64,000 nucleotides of DNA from Winogradskyella endarachnes. GTDB lineage: Bacteria > Bacteroidota > Bacteroidia > Flavobacteriales > Flavobacteriaceae. Below the pieces are notes generated by a model. That model saw only the letters and a program-made list of their open reading frames with translations. It ran no database searches and was not told the DNA's origin. Numbering within the stretch: the first letter of the stretch is position 1; every line of letters begins with the position of its first letter. The stretch spans positions 124,001 through 188,000 of the forward strand of contig NZ_WOWS01000001.1 in NCBI RefSeq assembly GCF_009741275.1, in the 5' to 3' direction. This document shows positions 45,336-55,092 of this stretch, piece by piece. A program made the position numbers and the translations under genes.

Positions 45336-45363
45336 ATTTCACTTTTAATATAAAAGTGATTTT

Positions 45364-46848
45364 ATGAAAAAATCTGTTTTAATAGTAATATTATTAATTA
45401 CTACGTTATTTTCTTTTGCTCAAAAAACAACATTGAAGGTTGTTGAAAGTGAAGAGTTTAAGGATAAAGTAAAAGCGGTAAATTTGTTAACAATTTATAC
45501 AAATAATAATCAAACAGGAGTTGTGAGAGAAAGCAAACAAGATTATTTGTTTGATGTTTTTGATAAAGACCTAAATAAATTACACAGTGCCTTAGTAGAA
45601 AGTAATAAAAAAGAAGTGTATGTTGGAGAAGTTGTATTTGGTGATGAAATTAAAGTTTTTACGGTTTATTCTCCAAAGGCTAAAGAGCGTATAGTTTATT
45701 GTCATATTTTTAATGTTAAAACTGGTGAGCATACTAAAAAGAATTTATTTGAAGTCACTGTAGCCAAAAAGCGAAGATTGTTTTTTAATAGAAATGATAG
45801 GCAGACTAGTTTTGATATCTCTCCAAATGGAAAGTACCTAGCAATAGCAACAGATAATATTTTTAAAGATGTTAATGATTATGCAATTCGTGTTTTCGAT
45901 GCCAATACTTTAGAGTTATTGTACACAAAAAGCTATCAAAAGCATAAAGAAAAGTATTTTAATCATAACGATATTTCTGTATCTAATAATGCTGAAGTAT
46001 TTGTACTCGGTAAACTCTATAAAGAAGGTAAACGAGAAAAGAAAAAGGGAGAAGCTAATTACGACTTTATTCTTAATAAGGTTAGTGAAAATAGTAACGA
46101 AGAATTATTAGTGTCTCTAGAAAATCAGCATATAAAAAGCTTAAATATTTCTACTATTAAAGATCAACTACATTTATTAGGTTTTTATTCCGAGAAACGT
46201 TCAGGTAATATAAAAGGAGGTTGTAATTTTATAATAGATTCTGAAAATTTTGCTATTGCTAGTAAAAAAAATTATGAGTTGCCATTAGATGTTTACGAAG
46301 ACTTATTTGGAGATAAACGTGGCACCAAAAAAGAAGGTAAAGAGTTAAGTAGTTTTTATATAGATTATATTCTTGAAGATTCCGCGGGTAACACGTACAT
46401 TTTAGCAGAAGAGTTTTATATAACTCAAACATACATCTCTAATGGAATGAATGGAGGTTATTGGCAAACTACCTACCATTATAATGATATTTTAATCTTA
46501 AAGTTTGGTGCTTCTGGAAATTTAGATTGGGGAAGAAGTATATTTAAACGAGCAACAGCACCATCTTATAATGCATTCTTAAAAAATGATGAGCTTCATG
46601 TTTTGCTTAATTCAGGAAAAAACCTATTGGAAAAAAAGGATGGTAGAACTAAGGTATCTCAAGGCTGGTTTGAGTCGTCTTCTTTATACGATATAACCTA
46701 TAATAATTCGAGAGAGGTTATTTATAGTAAAATTCAAGATAATAAAGGTAAAACATACTATTTGCCATATTATGGTACTTTTAATAATGATATATTTATT
46801 ATGATGAGTGATGGGCGAAAGAAAAGACAGTTTATGAGATTAGAGTAA
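45364..46848 (+). CDS. hypothetical exported protein
   Basis: A 494-residue protein with a signal peptide (MKKSVLIVILLITTLFSFAQ, cleavage near 20). The mature part is beta-rich with repeated short motifs such as SPNGKYLAIATDN and YDFILNKVSEN, which suggests a beta-propeller-like fold, though no family is recognised. No lipobox and no T9SS tail are present, so a periplasmic location is likely. It begins 29 bases after menA; a link to menaquinone is not evident. Confidence 0.82.
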   Translation: MKKSVLIVILLITTLFSFAQKTTLKVVESEEFKDKVKAVNLLTIYTNNNQTGVVRESKQDYLFDVFDKDLNKLHSALVESNKKEVYVGEVVFGDEIKVFTVYSPKAKERIVYCHIFNVKTGEHTKKNLFEVTVAKKRRLFFNRNDRQTSFDISPNGKYLAIATDNIFKDVNDYAIRVFDANTLELLYTKSYQKHKEKYFNHNDISVSNNAEVFVLGKLYKEGKREKKKGEANYDFILNKVSENSNEELLVSLENQHIKSLNISTIKDQLHLLGFYSEKRSGNIKGGCNFIIDSENFAIASKKNYELPLDVYEDLFGDKRGTKKEGKELSSFYIDYILEDSAGNTYILAEEFYITQTYISNGMNGGYWQTTYHYNDILILKFGASGNLDWGRSIFKRATAPSYNAFLKNDELHVLLNSGKNLLEKKDGRTKVSQGWFESSSLYDITYNNSREVIYSKIQDNKGKTYYLPYYGTFNNDIFIMMSDGRKKRQFMRLE

Positions 46849-46908
46849 TTTATTTCTATATGATTAAACGATTAAATTGTTAGTATTTAAATATTAAAAT
46901 TTATTTAT

Positions 46909-47586
46909 ATGAAAATTACATTTTACGGTCATGCCTCGTTAGGCATTCAAATTAAGGATACTTATATTTTAGTAGATCCTTTTATAACAGGAAATGAAAA
47001 GGCTTCAAATATTGATATTAATACTTTAAAAGCAGATTATATTTTAGTGACGCATGCACATCAAGATCATATTTTAGATGTTGAAGCTATTGCCAAACGC
47101 ACAGGTGCTATTATTGTTTCAAACTTTGAAATTGTTCAATATTTTCAAAAGAAAAATTTAGAAGGGCATCCTATGAATCATGGTGGTTCTTGGGATTTTG
47201 ATTTCGGAAAATTAACGTACGTTAACGCTATACACACGTCATCGTTTCCAGATGGTAGCTATGGCGGACAACCTGGAGGTTTTATTATAGAAGGTGAGCA
47301 CAAAACCATTTACATTGCTGGTGATACAGCTTTAACAATGGACATGAAGTTAATTCCTATGCAGACCAAACTAGATTTAGCTATTTTACCAATTGGTGAT
47401 AATTTTACCATGGGAATTGAGGATGCTATTTTAGCCAGTGATTTTGTAGAATGTGATAAAGTTTTGGGTTATCATTTTGATACTTTTGGTTATATTGAAA
47501 TCAACCACGAAGAAGCTAAACGTAAATTCTTTGATAAGGATAAGGATTTAATGTTACTAGAAATAGGTGAGAGCGTAGAGCTTTAA
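46909..47586 (+). CDS. UPF0173-type metal-dependent hydrolase (MBL fold)
   Basis: A 225-residue metallo-beta-lactamase-fold hydrolase. Its metal motif is THAHQDHILD (about 50-59), with GDTALTMDM and the terminal FGYIEINHEEA giving the remaining ligands. The start KITFYGHASLGIQIKDTYILVDPFI is typical of UPF0173/UlaG-like proteins. The substrate is unknown. It sits inside the menaquinone gene run without an obvious link. Confidence 0.92.
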   Translation: MKITFYGHASLGIQIKDTYILVDPFITGNEKASNIDINTLKADYILVTHAHQDHILDVEAIAKRTGAIIVSNFEIVQYFQKKNLEGHPMNHGGSWDFDFGKLTYVNAIHTSSFPDGSYGGQPGGFIIEGEHKTIYIAGDTALTMDMKLIPMQTKLDLAILPIGDNFTMGIEDAILASDFVECDKVLGYHFDTFGYIEINHEEAKRKFFDKDKDLMLLEIGESVEL

Positions 47587-47642
47587 AAAGTGAGATATAA
47601 AATGGGTAAAACTTTAATTTTAATACAAAACTATTTTAGCTG

Positions 47643-47650
47643 TATCTTTG
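47643..47650 (+). promoter_or_regulatory. -7 box TATCTTTG of the YgiQ gene
   Basis: Exact TAnnTTTG ending seven bases before ATG 47658, leaving a leader of about three bases. No -33 TTG at usual spacing. Confidence 0.55.
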
Positions 47651-47657
47651 CAGCACT

Positions 47658-49628
47658 ATGAAAACGAATCAACTTACAGATTGGCTGCCAACAACTAATA
47701 AAGAAGTAAAACTAAGAGGTTGGGACGAATTAGATGTTATACTCTTCAGTGGAGATGCTTATGTAGACCATCCTTCTTTTGGTCCTGCTGTAATTGGTCG
47801 TATTTTAGAAAGTTACGGTTTAAAGGTGGCTATTGTTCCACAACCAAGTGTACATGACAATTTACAAGATTTTACTAAACTAGGAACACCAAGATTGTTT
47901 TTTGGGGTTACAGGTGGTTGTATGGATCCTATGGTAAGTAATTATACGGCAACTAAAAAACGTCGTGATAAAGATGCATATACACCAAATGGAGATAAAG
48001 GATTTAGACCAGATTATGCAACTTCTGTTTATTCTAAGATTCTTAAAGAGAAGTTTCCAGATGTTCCCGTTTTAATTGGTGGTATAGAAGCCTCATTACG
48101 TCGTGTAACCCATTATGACTATTGGAGCGACAAACTATTACCAACCATTTTAGAAACCTCTAAAGCAGACATGCTTGTTTATGGTATGGGAGAACAACCA
48201 TTACGAGAAGTAGTGGAGTTGTTACAAAAAGGTGTACCGTTTTCTAGTTTAAAAACGATTAAACAAACAGCGATTTTATTAGATAAGGATGAAGCGATTC
48301 CTAAAAATAAGAATTGGGAAGATGTAGAAATTCATTCGCATACGGTATGTTTAAACGATAAGAAAAAATTTGCATCAAATTTTAAGGTTATTGAGCAAGA
48401 ATCTAATAAGCTTAAAGCTAACAGAATTTTTCAGCAGGTTAATGATAAAATGTTGGTGATTAATCCACCGTTTCCTACCATGTTAGAAGAAGAAATTGAT
48501 GCTTCTTTTGATTTACCTTATACGCGTTTACCGCATCCTAAGTACAATAAACGTGGGCCAATTCCTGCGTTTGAAATGATTAAGTTTTCTATAAATATAC
48601 ATCGTGGTTGTTTTGGAGGTTGTAGTTTTTGTACTATTTCAGCACATCAAGGAAAATTTATAGCTAGTCGTAGTCAAGAATCGGTTTTAAAAGAAGTAGA
48701 TAAGGTAGCAAATATGCCAGACTTTAAAGGCTATTTGTCAGATATTGGAGGACCATCTGCCAATATGTATAAGATGAAGGGAAAAGTGCAATCTATTTGC
48801 GATAAATGTGTGGCACCTTCTTGTATTTCGCCTGTAATCTGTAGTAATTTAGATACGTCTCATAAGCCATTAACAGAGTTATATCAGGCTGTAGATAAGC
48901 ACCCTAAGGTAAAAAAATCTTTTATTGGTAGCGGAATTAGGCATGATATGTTGGTGCCAGAATTCAATAAAAATGCTGATGCAAAAGAGTTAGATGATTA
49001 TACAGAAGAAGTCATGACTAAACATATTTCTGGGCGATTAAAAGTTGCTCCAGAACATACCTCTGATCCTGTTTTAAAGCTAATGCGTAAACCTTCGTTT
49101 ACTTATTTTCATAAGTTTAAAGAGCGTTTTGATAAAATCAACATTAAAAAAGGTTTAAAGTTGCAGTTGATTCCTTATTTTATTTCAAATCATCCTGCTT
49201 GTGAAGTAGAAGATATGGCAAACTTAGCTGCAGAAACCAAAGATATGGGCTTTCAGTTAGAACAAGTACAAGGGTTTACACCAACACCAATGACGGTTGC
49301 TACTGTGATTTATTATAGTGGTTATCATCCATATACTTTGAAACCAACCAAGACACCAAAAACTAAAAAAGAGAAAGATGATCAACATCGTTTCTTCTTT
49401 TGGTATAAAAAAGAAAATAGAGATTGGATAAAAAAGACCTTAAATAAAGTAGGTCGAAAAGATTTGGTAGAAGCTTTAGTTCCAGAACAAGAAAGTAAAG
49501 GTTGGAAAAGTGTGAATCTTAAAGCTGTTAAAAATACGTTTGATGACGCTGTACCTACAACAAAATCTAATTCTTCTAGTGGTTCTCGCAGAAAACGGAA
49601 ACATAAGTCTCGTAAGAAGCGACGATAG
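47658..49628 (+). CDS. YgiQ family radical SAM protein
   Basis: A 656-residue protein. The N-terminal cobalamin-binding-like domain includes GDAYVDHPSFGPAVIGRILE; the radical SAM core has the cluster motif CFGGCSFCTISAHQG (C-x3-C-x2-C, near 318-325). A cysteine group CDKCVAPSCISPVICSN follows, and the tail is very basic (RRKRKHKSRKKRR). YgiQ proteins are widespread and of unknown function; the tail suggests nucleic acid or ribosome contact (inference). Confidence 0.94.
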   Translation: MKTNQLTDWLPTTNKEVKLRGWDELDVILFSGDAYVDHPSFGPAVIGRILESYGLKVAIVPQPSVHDNLQDFTKLGTPRLFFGVTGGCMDPMVSNYTATKKRRDKDAYTPNGDKGFRPDYATSVYSKILKEKFPDVPVLIGGIEASLRRVTHYDYWSDKLLPTILETSKADMLVYGMGEQPLREVVELLQKGVPFSSLKTIKQTAILLDKDEAIPKNKNWEDVEIHSHTVCLNDKKKFASNFKVIEQESNKLKANRIFQQVNDKMLVINPPFPTMLEEEIDASFDLPYTRLPHPKYNKRGPIPAFEMIKFSINIHRGCFGGCSFCTISAHQGKFIASRSQESVLKEVDKVANMPDFKGYLSDIGGPSANMYKMKGKVQSICDKCVAPSCISPVICSNLDTSHKPLTELYQAVDKHPKVKKSFIGSGIRHDMLVPEFNKNADAKELDDYTEEVMTKHISGRLKVAPEHTSDPVLKLMRKPSFTYFHKFKERFDKINIKKGLKLQLIPYFISNHPACEVEDMANLAAETKDMGFQLEQVQGFTPTPMTVATVIYYSGYHPYTLKPTKTPKTKKEKDDQHRFFFWYKKENRDWIKKTLNKVGRKDLVEALVPEQESKGWKSVNLKAVKNTFDDAVPTTKSNSSSGSRRKRKHKSRKKRR

Positions 49629-49720
49629 AAGTATGTTTTGGTTTATTGGCTTTAAAAATAAATTTAATTCAATCCTAAATAATTTCGGTTTAATAGGTAA
49701 TTCATATTTTTATTATTAGC

Positions 49721-49728
49721 TATTTTTG
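49721..49728 (+). promoter_or_regulatory. -7 box TATTTTTG of menC
   Basis: Exact TAnnTTTG ending nine bases before ATG 49738. An earlier ATG at 49729 runs into a stop after one codon and would give a two-codon minimal frame. Confidence 0.5.
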
Positions 49729-49737
49729 ATGGAATAA

Positions 49738-50772
49738 ATGAAAGCAACCTACCACAAATATAATTTAGAGTTTAAACGACCAAGCGGAACATCGAGAGGT
49801 GTAATGACTACCAAAGAAACTTGGTTTATTGTTATAGAACAAAACGGTAAAACTGGAGTAGGTGAGTGTGGTATTTTAAGAGGCTTATCTATTGATGATA
49901 GACCAAATTATGAAACTACCTTAAAATGGACTTGCGATAACATTCATTTAGGTTTAAATATCCTTTTAGACAAACTCATCGAGTTCCCAAGTATTCAATT
50001 TGGACTAGAAACCGCTTTTAAATCTTTAGAAAGCACAAATCAGTTTGAATTATTTCCATCAGATTTTACAAAAGGTCAAGACGCAATCCCAATAAATGGT
50101 TTAGTTTGGATGGGAAGTGAGGAATTTATGCGTACCCAAATAAAAGAAAAGATTGAAGCTGGTTTTGATTGTATAAAGCTAAAAATTGGAGCCATTGAAT
50201 TTCAAACGGAATTAAATATTTTAAAATCTATCCGAAAAGAATTTTCTGTTAACGACATAGAATTGCGAGTAGATGCCAATGGCGCTTTTTTACCAAATAA
50301 TGCTTTAGAGAAACTAAAACGACTTTCAGAATACCAATTACATTCCATAGAGCAACCTATAAAACCTAAGCAATTTGAGGTTATGGCTCAATTGTGCCAA
50401 GAGACGCCTTTACCAATTGCTTTAGACGAAGAATTAATAGGTATTTTTAAAAAAGAGGAGAAGCAAAATGTATTACAGACTATAAAACCGCAGTACATTA
50501 TTTTAAAGCCAAGTTTGGTTGGTGGATTTGAAGGAAGCCAACAATGGATAGATTTTGCTGAAAATTTAAATATAGATTGGTGGATTACAAGTGCTTTAGA
50601 AAGCAATGTAGGCTTAAATGCCATCTCACAATGGACCTACACTTTAAAAAGTAAAATGCCACAAGGTTTAGGAACCGGAAGTTTATATACCAACAATTTT
50701 TCTTCGCCATTAACAGTAAAAAATGGTACTTTGCAATACAATTTAAAACAACCCTGGAAATTTAATTTATAA
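49738..50772 (+). CDS. menC: o-succinylbenzoate synthase
   Basis: An enolase-superfamily dehydratase that makes o-succinylbenzoate from SHCHC. At 344 residues it shows the KxK base pair in CIKLKIGAIEF, metal ligands in LRVDANGAF, SIEQPI and ALDEEL, and ILKPSLVGGFEG. Dipeptide epimerases share the fold; the position with menE and the pathway genes decides for MenC. It is two bases upstream of the CPBP protease gene. Confidence 0.93.
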   Translation: MKATYHKYNLEFKRPSGTSRGVMTTKETWFIVIEQNGKTGVGECGILRGLSIDDRPNYETTLKWTCDNIHLGLNILLDKLIEFPSIQFGLETAFKSLESTNQFELFPSDFTKGQDAIPINGLVWMGSEEFMRTQIKEKIEAGFDCIKLKIGAIEFQTELNILKSIRKEFSVNDIELRVDANGAFLPNNALEKLKRLSEYQLHSIEQPIKPKQFEVMAQLCQETPLPIALDEELIGIFKKEEKQNVLQTIKPQYIILKPSLVGGFEGSQQWIDFAENLNIDWWITSALESNVGLNAISQWTYTLKSKMPQGLGTGSLYTNNFSSPLTVKNGTLQYNLKQPWKFNL

Positions 50773-50774
50773 GC

Positions 50775-51734
50775 ATGAATTACATACAACAAGCCTACAA
50801 AGGATTACATGAAGGATGGAGATATCTCGTAGGTACAATTATTATTATCATTTTTGTAATAGCTGGTCAGATACCGTTTACAGTTGCTGCTTTTATTGAA
50901 GCGAATAATCAAGGTCTAAATATATTTGAATTAGACGAAAGCACAATGATGGGTGTTTTAGAATCTAATCTCAATTTAGCGCTAATGTTATTGTCATTTG
51001 CAGTTGGTTTAGTAGGCATATTTGCGGTAAACAAATGGTTACATAAAATGACCATAACGCAATTAACTACAGCACGTAAAAAAATCGATTGGAAACGTTT
51101 TTGGGTTATATTTTTTGCTTGGGGAATTTTATCATCTGGATTAGTTTTAGTTGATTATTTTATGACACCAGAAAACTATGTTTGGAATTTTGATTTAAAG
51201 AACTTCTTAATACTCAGTGTTATCGCTATAGCCTTAGTTCCACTTCAAACCAGTTGTGAAGAATATTTATTTAGAGGGTATTTAATGCAAGGTTTAGGCG
51301 TAATTACTAAAACCAAATGGTTTCCTTTATTAGTAACATCTTTTATTTTTGGTATGCTTCATATTGCAAACCCTGAGGTTGAAAAATTAGGCAATGTAAT
51401 AATGATATATTATATTGGTACAGGTTTGTTTTTAGGTATTATCACTTTAATGGATGAAGGCATGGAATTAGCACTTGGATTTCATGCAGCTAACAATTTG
51501 TTTACAGCTTTATTGGTAACAGCAGATTGGACAGCATTTCAAACGTATTCCATTTTAAAAGATACTTCGGATCCAACAGAAGCAGCATTAGTAGATATTA
51601 TTGTACCAGTATTTGTTATTTTTCCTATCTTGTTATTCATTCTGTCTAAAATGTATGGATGGACTAATTGGAAAGAAAAATTATTCGGAAAAGTCTCTGA
51701 GCCTCCAAAAGAAGATTATAAAATAATTGAATAA
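50775..51734 (+). CDS. CPBP family intramembrane metalloprotease
   Basis: A 319-residue membrane protein with about eight helices and the Abi/CPBP motifs CEEYLFRGYLMQG (EExxxR, near 157), FIFGMLHI (His) and LGFHAANNLF (HxxxN-like). It is an intramembrane protease of the CAAX-prenyl-protease-related group; bacterial members have unknown substrates or roles in bacteriocin immunity. It lies between menC and menE, two and six bases from them, so it is expressed with the pathway. Confidence 0.92.
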   Translation: MNYIQQAYKGLHEGWRYLVGTIIIIIFVIAGQIPFTVAAFIEANNQGLNIFELDESTMMGVLESNLNLALMLLSFAVGLVGIFAVNKWLHKMTITQLTTARKKIDWKRFWVIFFAWGILSSGLVLVDYFMTPENYVWNFDLKNFLILSVIAIALVPLQTSCEEYLFRGYLMQGLGVITKTKWFPLLVTSFIFGMLHIANPEVEKLGNVIMIYYIGTGLFLGIITLMDEGMELALGFHAANNLFTALLVTADWTAFQTYSILKDTSDPTEAALVDIIVPVFVIFPILLFILSKMYGWTNWKEKLFGKVSEPPKEDYKIIE

Positions 51735-51740
51735 GAAATT

Positions 51741-52826
51741 ATGACACCAACATACGAAAAAGTACATAATCGTTTTAAGTTTAACGGACTTCATTTTAAA
51801 CACGAAGAGTTAAAAGAAGTGGCCTATAGTCTTATAAAAGAAGGTAAACCCTACGAAAGAATAACAGGAAATTTTTTAATAGATTGGTTAAATAATAAAG
51901 ATTTTTTAATTGTTAATACTTCTGGTTCTACGGGTTATCCAAAACAGATTAAATTAAAAAAGCAAGCTATGGTAAACTCTGCCATTGCAACAGGTAACTT
52001 TTTTGGTTTAGAACCAGGAGATAAAGCTTTGCATTGTTTACCGAGTCATTTTATAGCAGGAAAGATGATGTTTGTACGTGCTTTAGTATTAGGATTAGAA
52101 ATAGATTTTGTAGAGCCTTCAGGTCATCCTATTTTCGATTATGAAGTGCCTTACGATTTCTGTGCTATGATTCCGTTGCAATTAAAGCATACTATTAATC
52201 ATATTCAAAATATTAAAACCATTATTGTTGGAGGATCTAAGGTAACTAAACCCTTACTTGAAAAAATTAAAAACTGCGAACCAAGATTTTATGAAACTTA
52301 CGGAATGACAGAAACAGTAACGCATGTTGCAGTGAGGTCTTTAGAATCTAAATCTGGCGAAAAGGAACCATTTTTTAATGCTTTAGAAAATGTAAAATTT
52401 AAACAAGACGAAAGAAATTGTCTAGTAATTCAAGCACCAAAATTAGTAAAAGAAACTTTGGTAACTAATGATATTGTTGATTTAAAGTCAGAAACTAGTT
52501 TTAAACTTTTAGGTCGTTTTGATAATGTGGTGAATTCTGGAGGTGTAAAATTATTTCCTGAGCAAATTGAAGAGAAGCTTCAACCTGTTATTGATGAACG
52601 CTTTATTCTTGCAGGTGAAGAAGATGCAGAATTAGGTGAGAAATTGATTTTAATTGTTGAAAATCCGCGCGATTCAAAAGAAAGTATTGCAGAAAGAATT
52701 AAATTTTTAAAAGGCCTAACAAAATTTGAAGTTCCAAAGAAAATTTATTTTATAGATCGATTTTTAGAAACTGTTAATGGTAAAATTCAACGAAAAAAAA
52801 CGATTAATTCTGTATTAGAAGGTTAA
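51741..52826 (+). CDS. menE: o-succinylbenzoate-CoA ligase
   Basis: An AMP-forming acyl-CoA synthetase of 361 residues, shorter than most MenE. It has the P-loop VNTSGSTGYPKQIKLKK (about 53-69), YETYGMTETVTHVA and the hinge GRFDNVVNSGGVKLFPEQIE, ending with a Lys-rich GKIQRKK stretch for adenylation. The short N-terminus is normal for flavobacterial MenE. It activates o-succinylbenzoate for MenB. Confidence 0.94.
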   Translation: MTPTYEKVHNRFKFNGLHFKHEELKEVAYSLIKEGKPYERITGNFLIDWLNNKDFLIVNTSGSTGYPKQIKLKKQAMVNSAIATGNFFGLEPGDKALHCLPSHFIAGKMMFVRALVLGLEIDFVEPSGHPIFDYEVPYDFCAMIPLQLKHTINHIQNIKTIIVGGSKVTKPLLEKIKNCEPRFYETYGMTETVTHVAVRSLESKSGEKEPFFNALENVKFKQDERNCLVIQAPKLVKETLVTNDIVDLKSETSFKLLGRFDNVVNSGGVKLFPEQIEEKLQPVIDERFILAGEEDAELGEKLILIVENPRDSKESIAERIKFLKGLTKFEVPKKIYFIDRFLETVNGKIQRKKTINSVLEG

Positions 52827-52912
52827 CTCACTCAATTGCATACTTTACTCATTACTAGTTTTATTTCATAGTGATTGTATATAGGTTTACACAAACTTAT
52901 AAATCAACTCAC

Positions 52913-55009
52913 ATGAAAAATTTTATTCTTATTTGCTGTATCATATTGTCCGCCTGGCAATTACAATCTCAAGAAAAAACAATTACCGGAACCGTAACTG
53001 CCGATTTTGATGGCACGCCTTTACCTGGTGTAACTGTAACTGTTGGTGGAACGTCTCAAGGCACACAAACTAATTTTGATGGAAAATATTCCATAAAAGT
53101 AAAACCAGAGGATGTGTTAAAATTTAGTTTTTTAGGTTATAAAACGGTAACTAAAAAAGTGAATGAAGCAATAGTCATTGATATTTCAATGCTAGTAGAT
53201 GATTTAACGTTAGATGAAGTTGTCGTTGTAGGTTATGGCACATACCAAAAACAAGCCTATACAAGAGCGGTCTCATCAGTGCGTACTGAAACTAAAAGAA
53301 GACCCAATGCCAATTTAGCTCAAACATTACAAGGACAAGTTTCAGGAATAAATATAACTAGTGGTTCTGGTCAACCAGGAACTAATGCAAATGTTAGAAT
53401 TAGAGGAATTGGTACTATTAATGGAAATAATAAACCTCTAATAATCGTTGATGGTGTGCCTTTTAATGGTGATATAAATAGTATAGATCCAAACGATATT
53501 GAAAGTATAACGGTTCTAAAAGATAGCGAAGCTACAGCTATTTATGGATCAAGAGCTGGTAATGGTGCTGTGCAGATTTCTTCTCATACCAAAACTTATA
53601 AAGAAACAAACACAGAGACTTACGCGGAAATTCATGAAAATCCGTTTAAGATATCAGGATTAACACCATTGTCCACATTTTCAATAGATGTAGATAAAGC
53701 AGGCTACAGTAATGTTAGACGCATGATAAACAATGGGCAAAGAATAGTACCAGATGCTGTAAAGCTTGAAGAAATGGTAAATTATTTCAATTATAGTTAT
53801 CCACAGCCAGAAGATGAACATCCATTTTCAATACATACAGAAGTTGTAAAAACGCCTTGGCACGCAGATACACAATTGGTTAGAATTGGTTTGCAAGGTA
53901 AAACATACGAAAATAATAATTTACCTCCATCTAACTTAACTTTTCTAATTGATGTATCTGGTTCCATGAGTTCTCAGAACAAATTACCTTTATTAAAAAG
54001 TGCTTTTAAATTATTAGTTAATCAATTGCGAGAAAAAGACAAGGTATCAATTGTGGTTTATGCTGGTGCAGCAGGTGTGGTTTTAGAGCCAACTTCAGGA
54101 AATCAAAAACAAACCATTTTAAATGCTTTAGATAATTTAAATGCTGGTGGCTCAACAGCAGGTGGTGCAGGAATTGATTTGGCTTATAAATTAGCAGAAA
54201 AGAATTTTAAAAAAGATGGTAATAATAGAGTTATATTAGCAACAGATGGTGATTTTAATGTTGGTGCTTCTAGTGATAAAGCCATGAAAAAATTAATTGA
54301 AGAAAAACGTAATTCTGGTGTGTTTCTTTCGGTTTTAGGATTTGGTTACGGAAATTACAAAGATTCTAAGTTAGAAACTTTAGCTGATAAAGGAAACGGA
54401 AACCATGCGTACATTGATAATATGCAAGAGGCTCAAAAAGTCTTTGGTAAAGAATTTGGTGGTACGTTGTATACTATAGCAAAGGATGTAAAAATTCAAA
54501 TAGAATTTAATCCACAAAAAGTACAGGCCTACCGATTAATTGGCTATGAAAATAGGCTTTTGGCAGATGAAGATTTTATAGATGATACTAAAGATGCTGG
54601 CGAATTAGGAAGTGGACATACCGTAACTGCGTTGTACGAAGTTATTCCTATTGGCGTTGAAAATGATTATTTAAAAAAGGCACCAAAATTAAAATATACT
54701 TCATCCGCACAAACTGAAAACTTTAAAGATGAATTATTTACTGTGAAGTTTAGATACAAAAAACCAACAGAAGATGTAAGTATACAAATAGAGCACATAC
54801 AACATAGTGGCATTTCTGAAGCTTCTGTTGATATGAATTTTGCTTCGGCAGTTGCCTTATTTGGTATGCAATTAAGACAGTCTAAATATTTTAATGAAGC
54901 ACCATTATCTCAGGTGATTCAATTAGCAGAATTAGGAAGAGGAGAGGATAAAGAAGGTTATAGAGCAGAATTTATAAGACTTGTTAAAGCTTATGATAAT
55001 TTAAACTAA
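52913..55009 (+). CDS. exported VWA protein with SusC-like carboxypeptidase-plug module (YfbK-like)
   Basis: About 698 residues from ATG 52913, which gives a clean signal peptide (MKNFILICCIILSAWQLQSQ). The order is carboxypeptidase-regulatory-like beta-sandwich (TITGTVTADFDGTPLPG, about 22-100), a TonB-plug domain (QVSGINITSGSGQPG .. VDGVPFNGDINSI .. SEATAIYGSRAGNGAVQI, about 125-215), the YfbK N-terminal unit (FSIDVDKAGYSNVRRM), a VWA domain with MIDAS LIDVSGSMSSQ (near 345), and a C-terminal YfbK unit. There is no beta-barrel, so it cannot be a receptor; it is a fusion of a SusC front end with a YfbK-type VWA protein. Confidence 0.9.
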   Translation: MKNFILICCIILSAWQLQSQEKTITGTVTADFDGTPLPGVTVTVGGTSQGTQTNFDGKYSIKVKPEDVLKFSFLGYKTVTKKVNEAIVIDISMLVDDLTLDEVVVVGYGTYQKQAYTRAVSSVRTETKRRPNANLAQTLQGQVSGINITSGSGQPGTNANVRIRGIGTINGNNKPLIIVDGVPFNGDINSIDPNDIESITVLKDSEATAIYGSRAGNGAVQISSHTKTYKETNTETYAEIHENPFKISGLTPLSTFSIDVDKAGYSNVRRMINNGQRIVPDAVKLEEMVNYFNYSYPQPEDEHPFSIHTEVVKTPWHADTQLVRIGLQGKTYENNNLPPSNLTFLIDVSGSMSSQNKLPLLKSAFKLLVNQLREKDKVSIVVYAGAAGVVLEPTSGNQKQTILNALDNLNAGGSTAGGAGIDLAYKLAEKNFKKDGNNRVILATDGDFNVGASSDKAMKKLIEEKRNSGVFLSVLGFGYGNYKDSKLETLADKGNGNHAYIDNMQEAQKVFGKEFGGTLYTIAKDVKIQIEFNPQKVQAYRLIGYENRLLADEDFIDDTKDAGELGSGHTVTALYEVIPIGVENDYLKKAPKLKYTSSAQTENFKDELFTVKFRYKKPTEDVSIQIEHIQHSGISEASVDMNFASAVALFGMQLRQSKYFNEAPLSQVIQLAELGRGEDKEGYRAEFIRLVKAYDNLN

Positions 55010-55041
55010 GAAGGAATCTTTTTAATAATTGTATTAAATAA

Positions 55042-55069
55042 AAAACCCAATGCATTGGCATTGGGTTTT
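55042..55069. terminator. bidirectional terminator
   Basis: AAAACCCAATGC and GCATTGGGTTTT pair perfectly around ATTG; T-runs follow on both strands. It separates the convergent VWA and OmpA genes. Confidence 0.88.
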
Positions 55070-55092
55070 CTGTATTGTAATATCTGTAAGGA

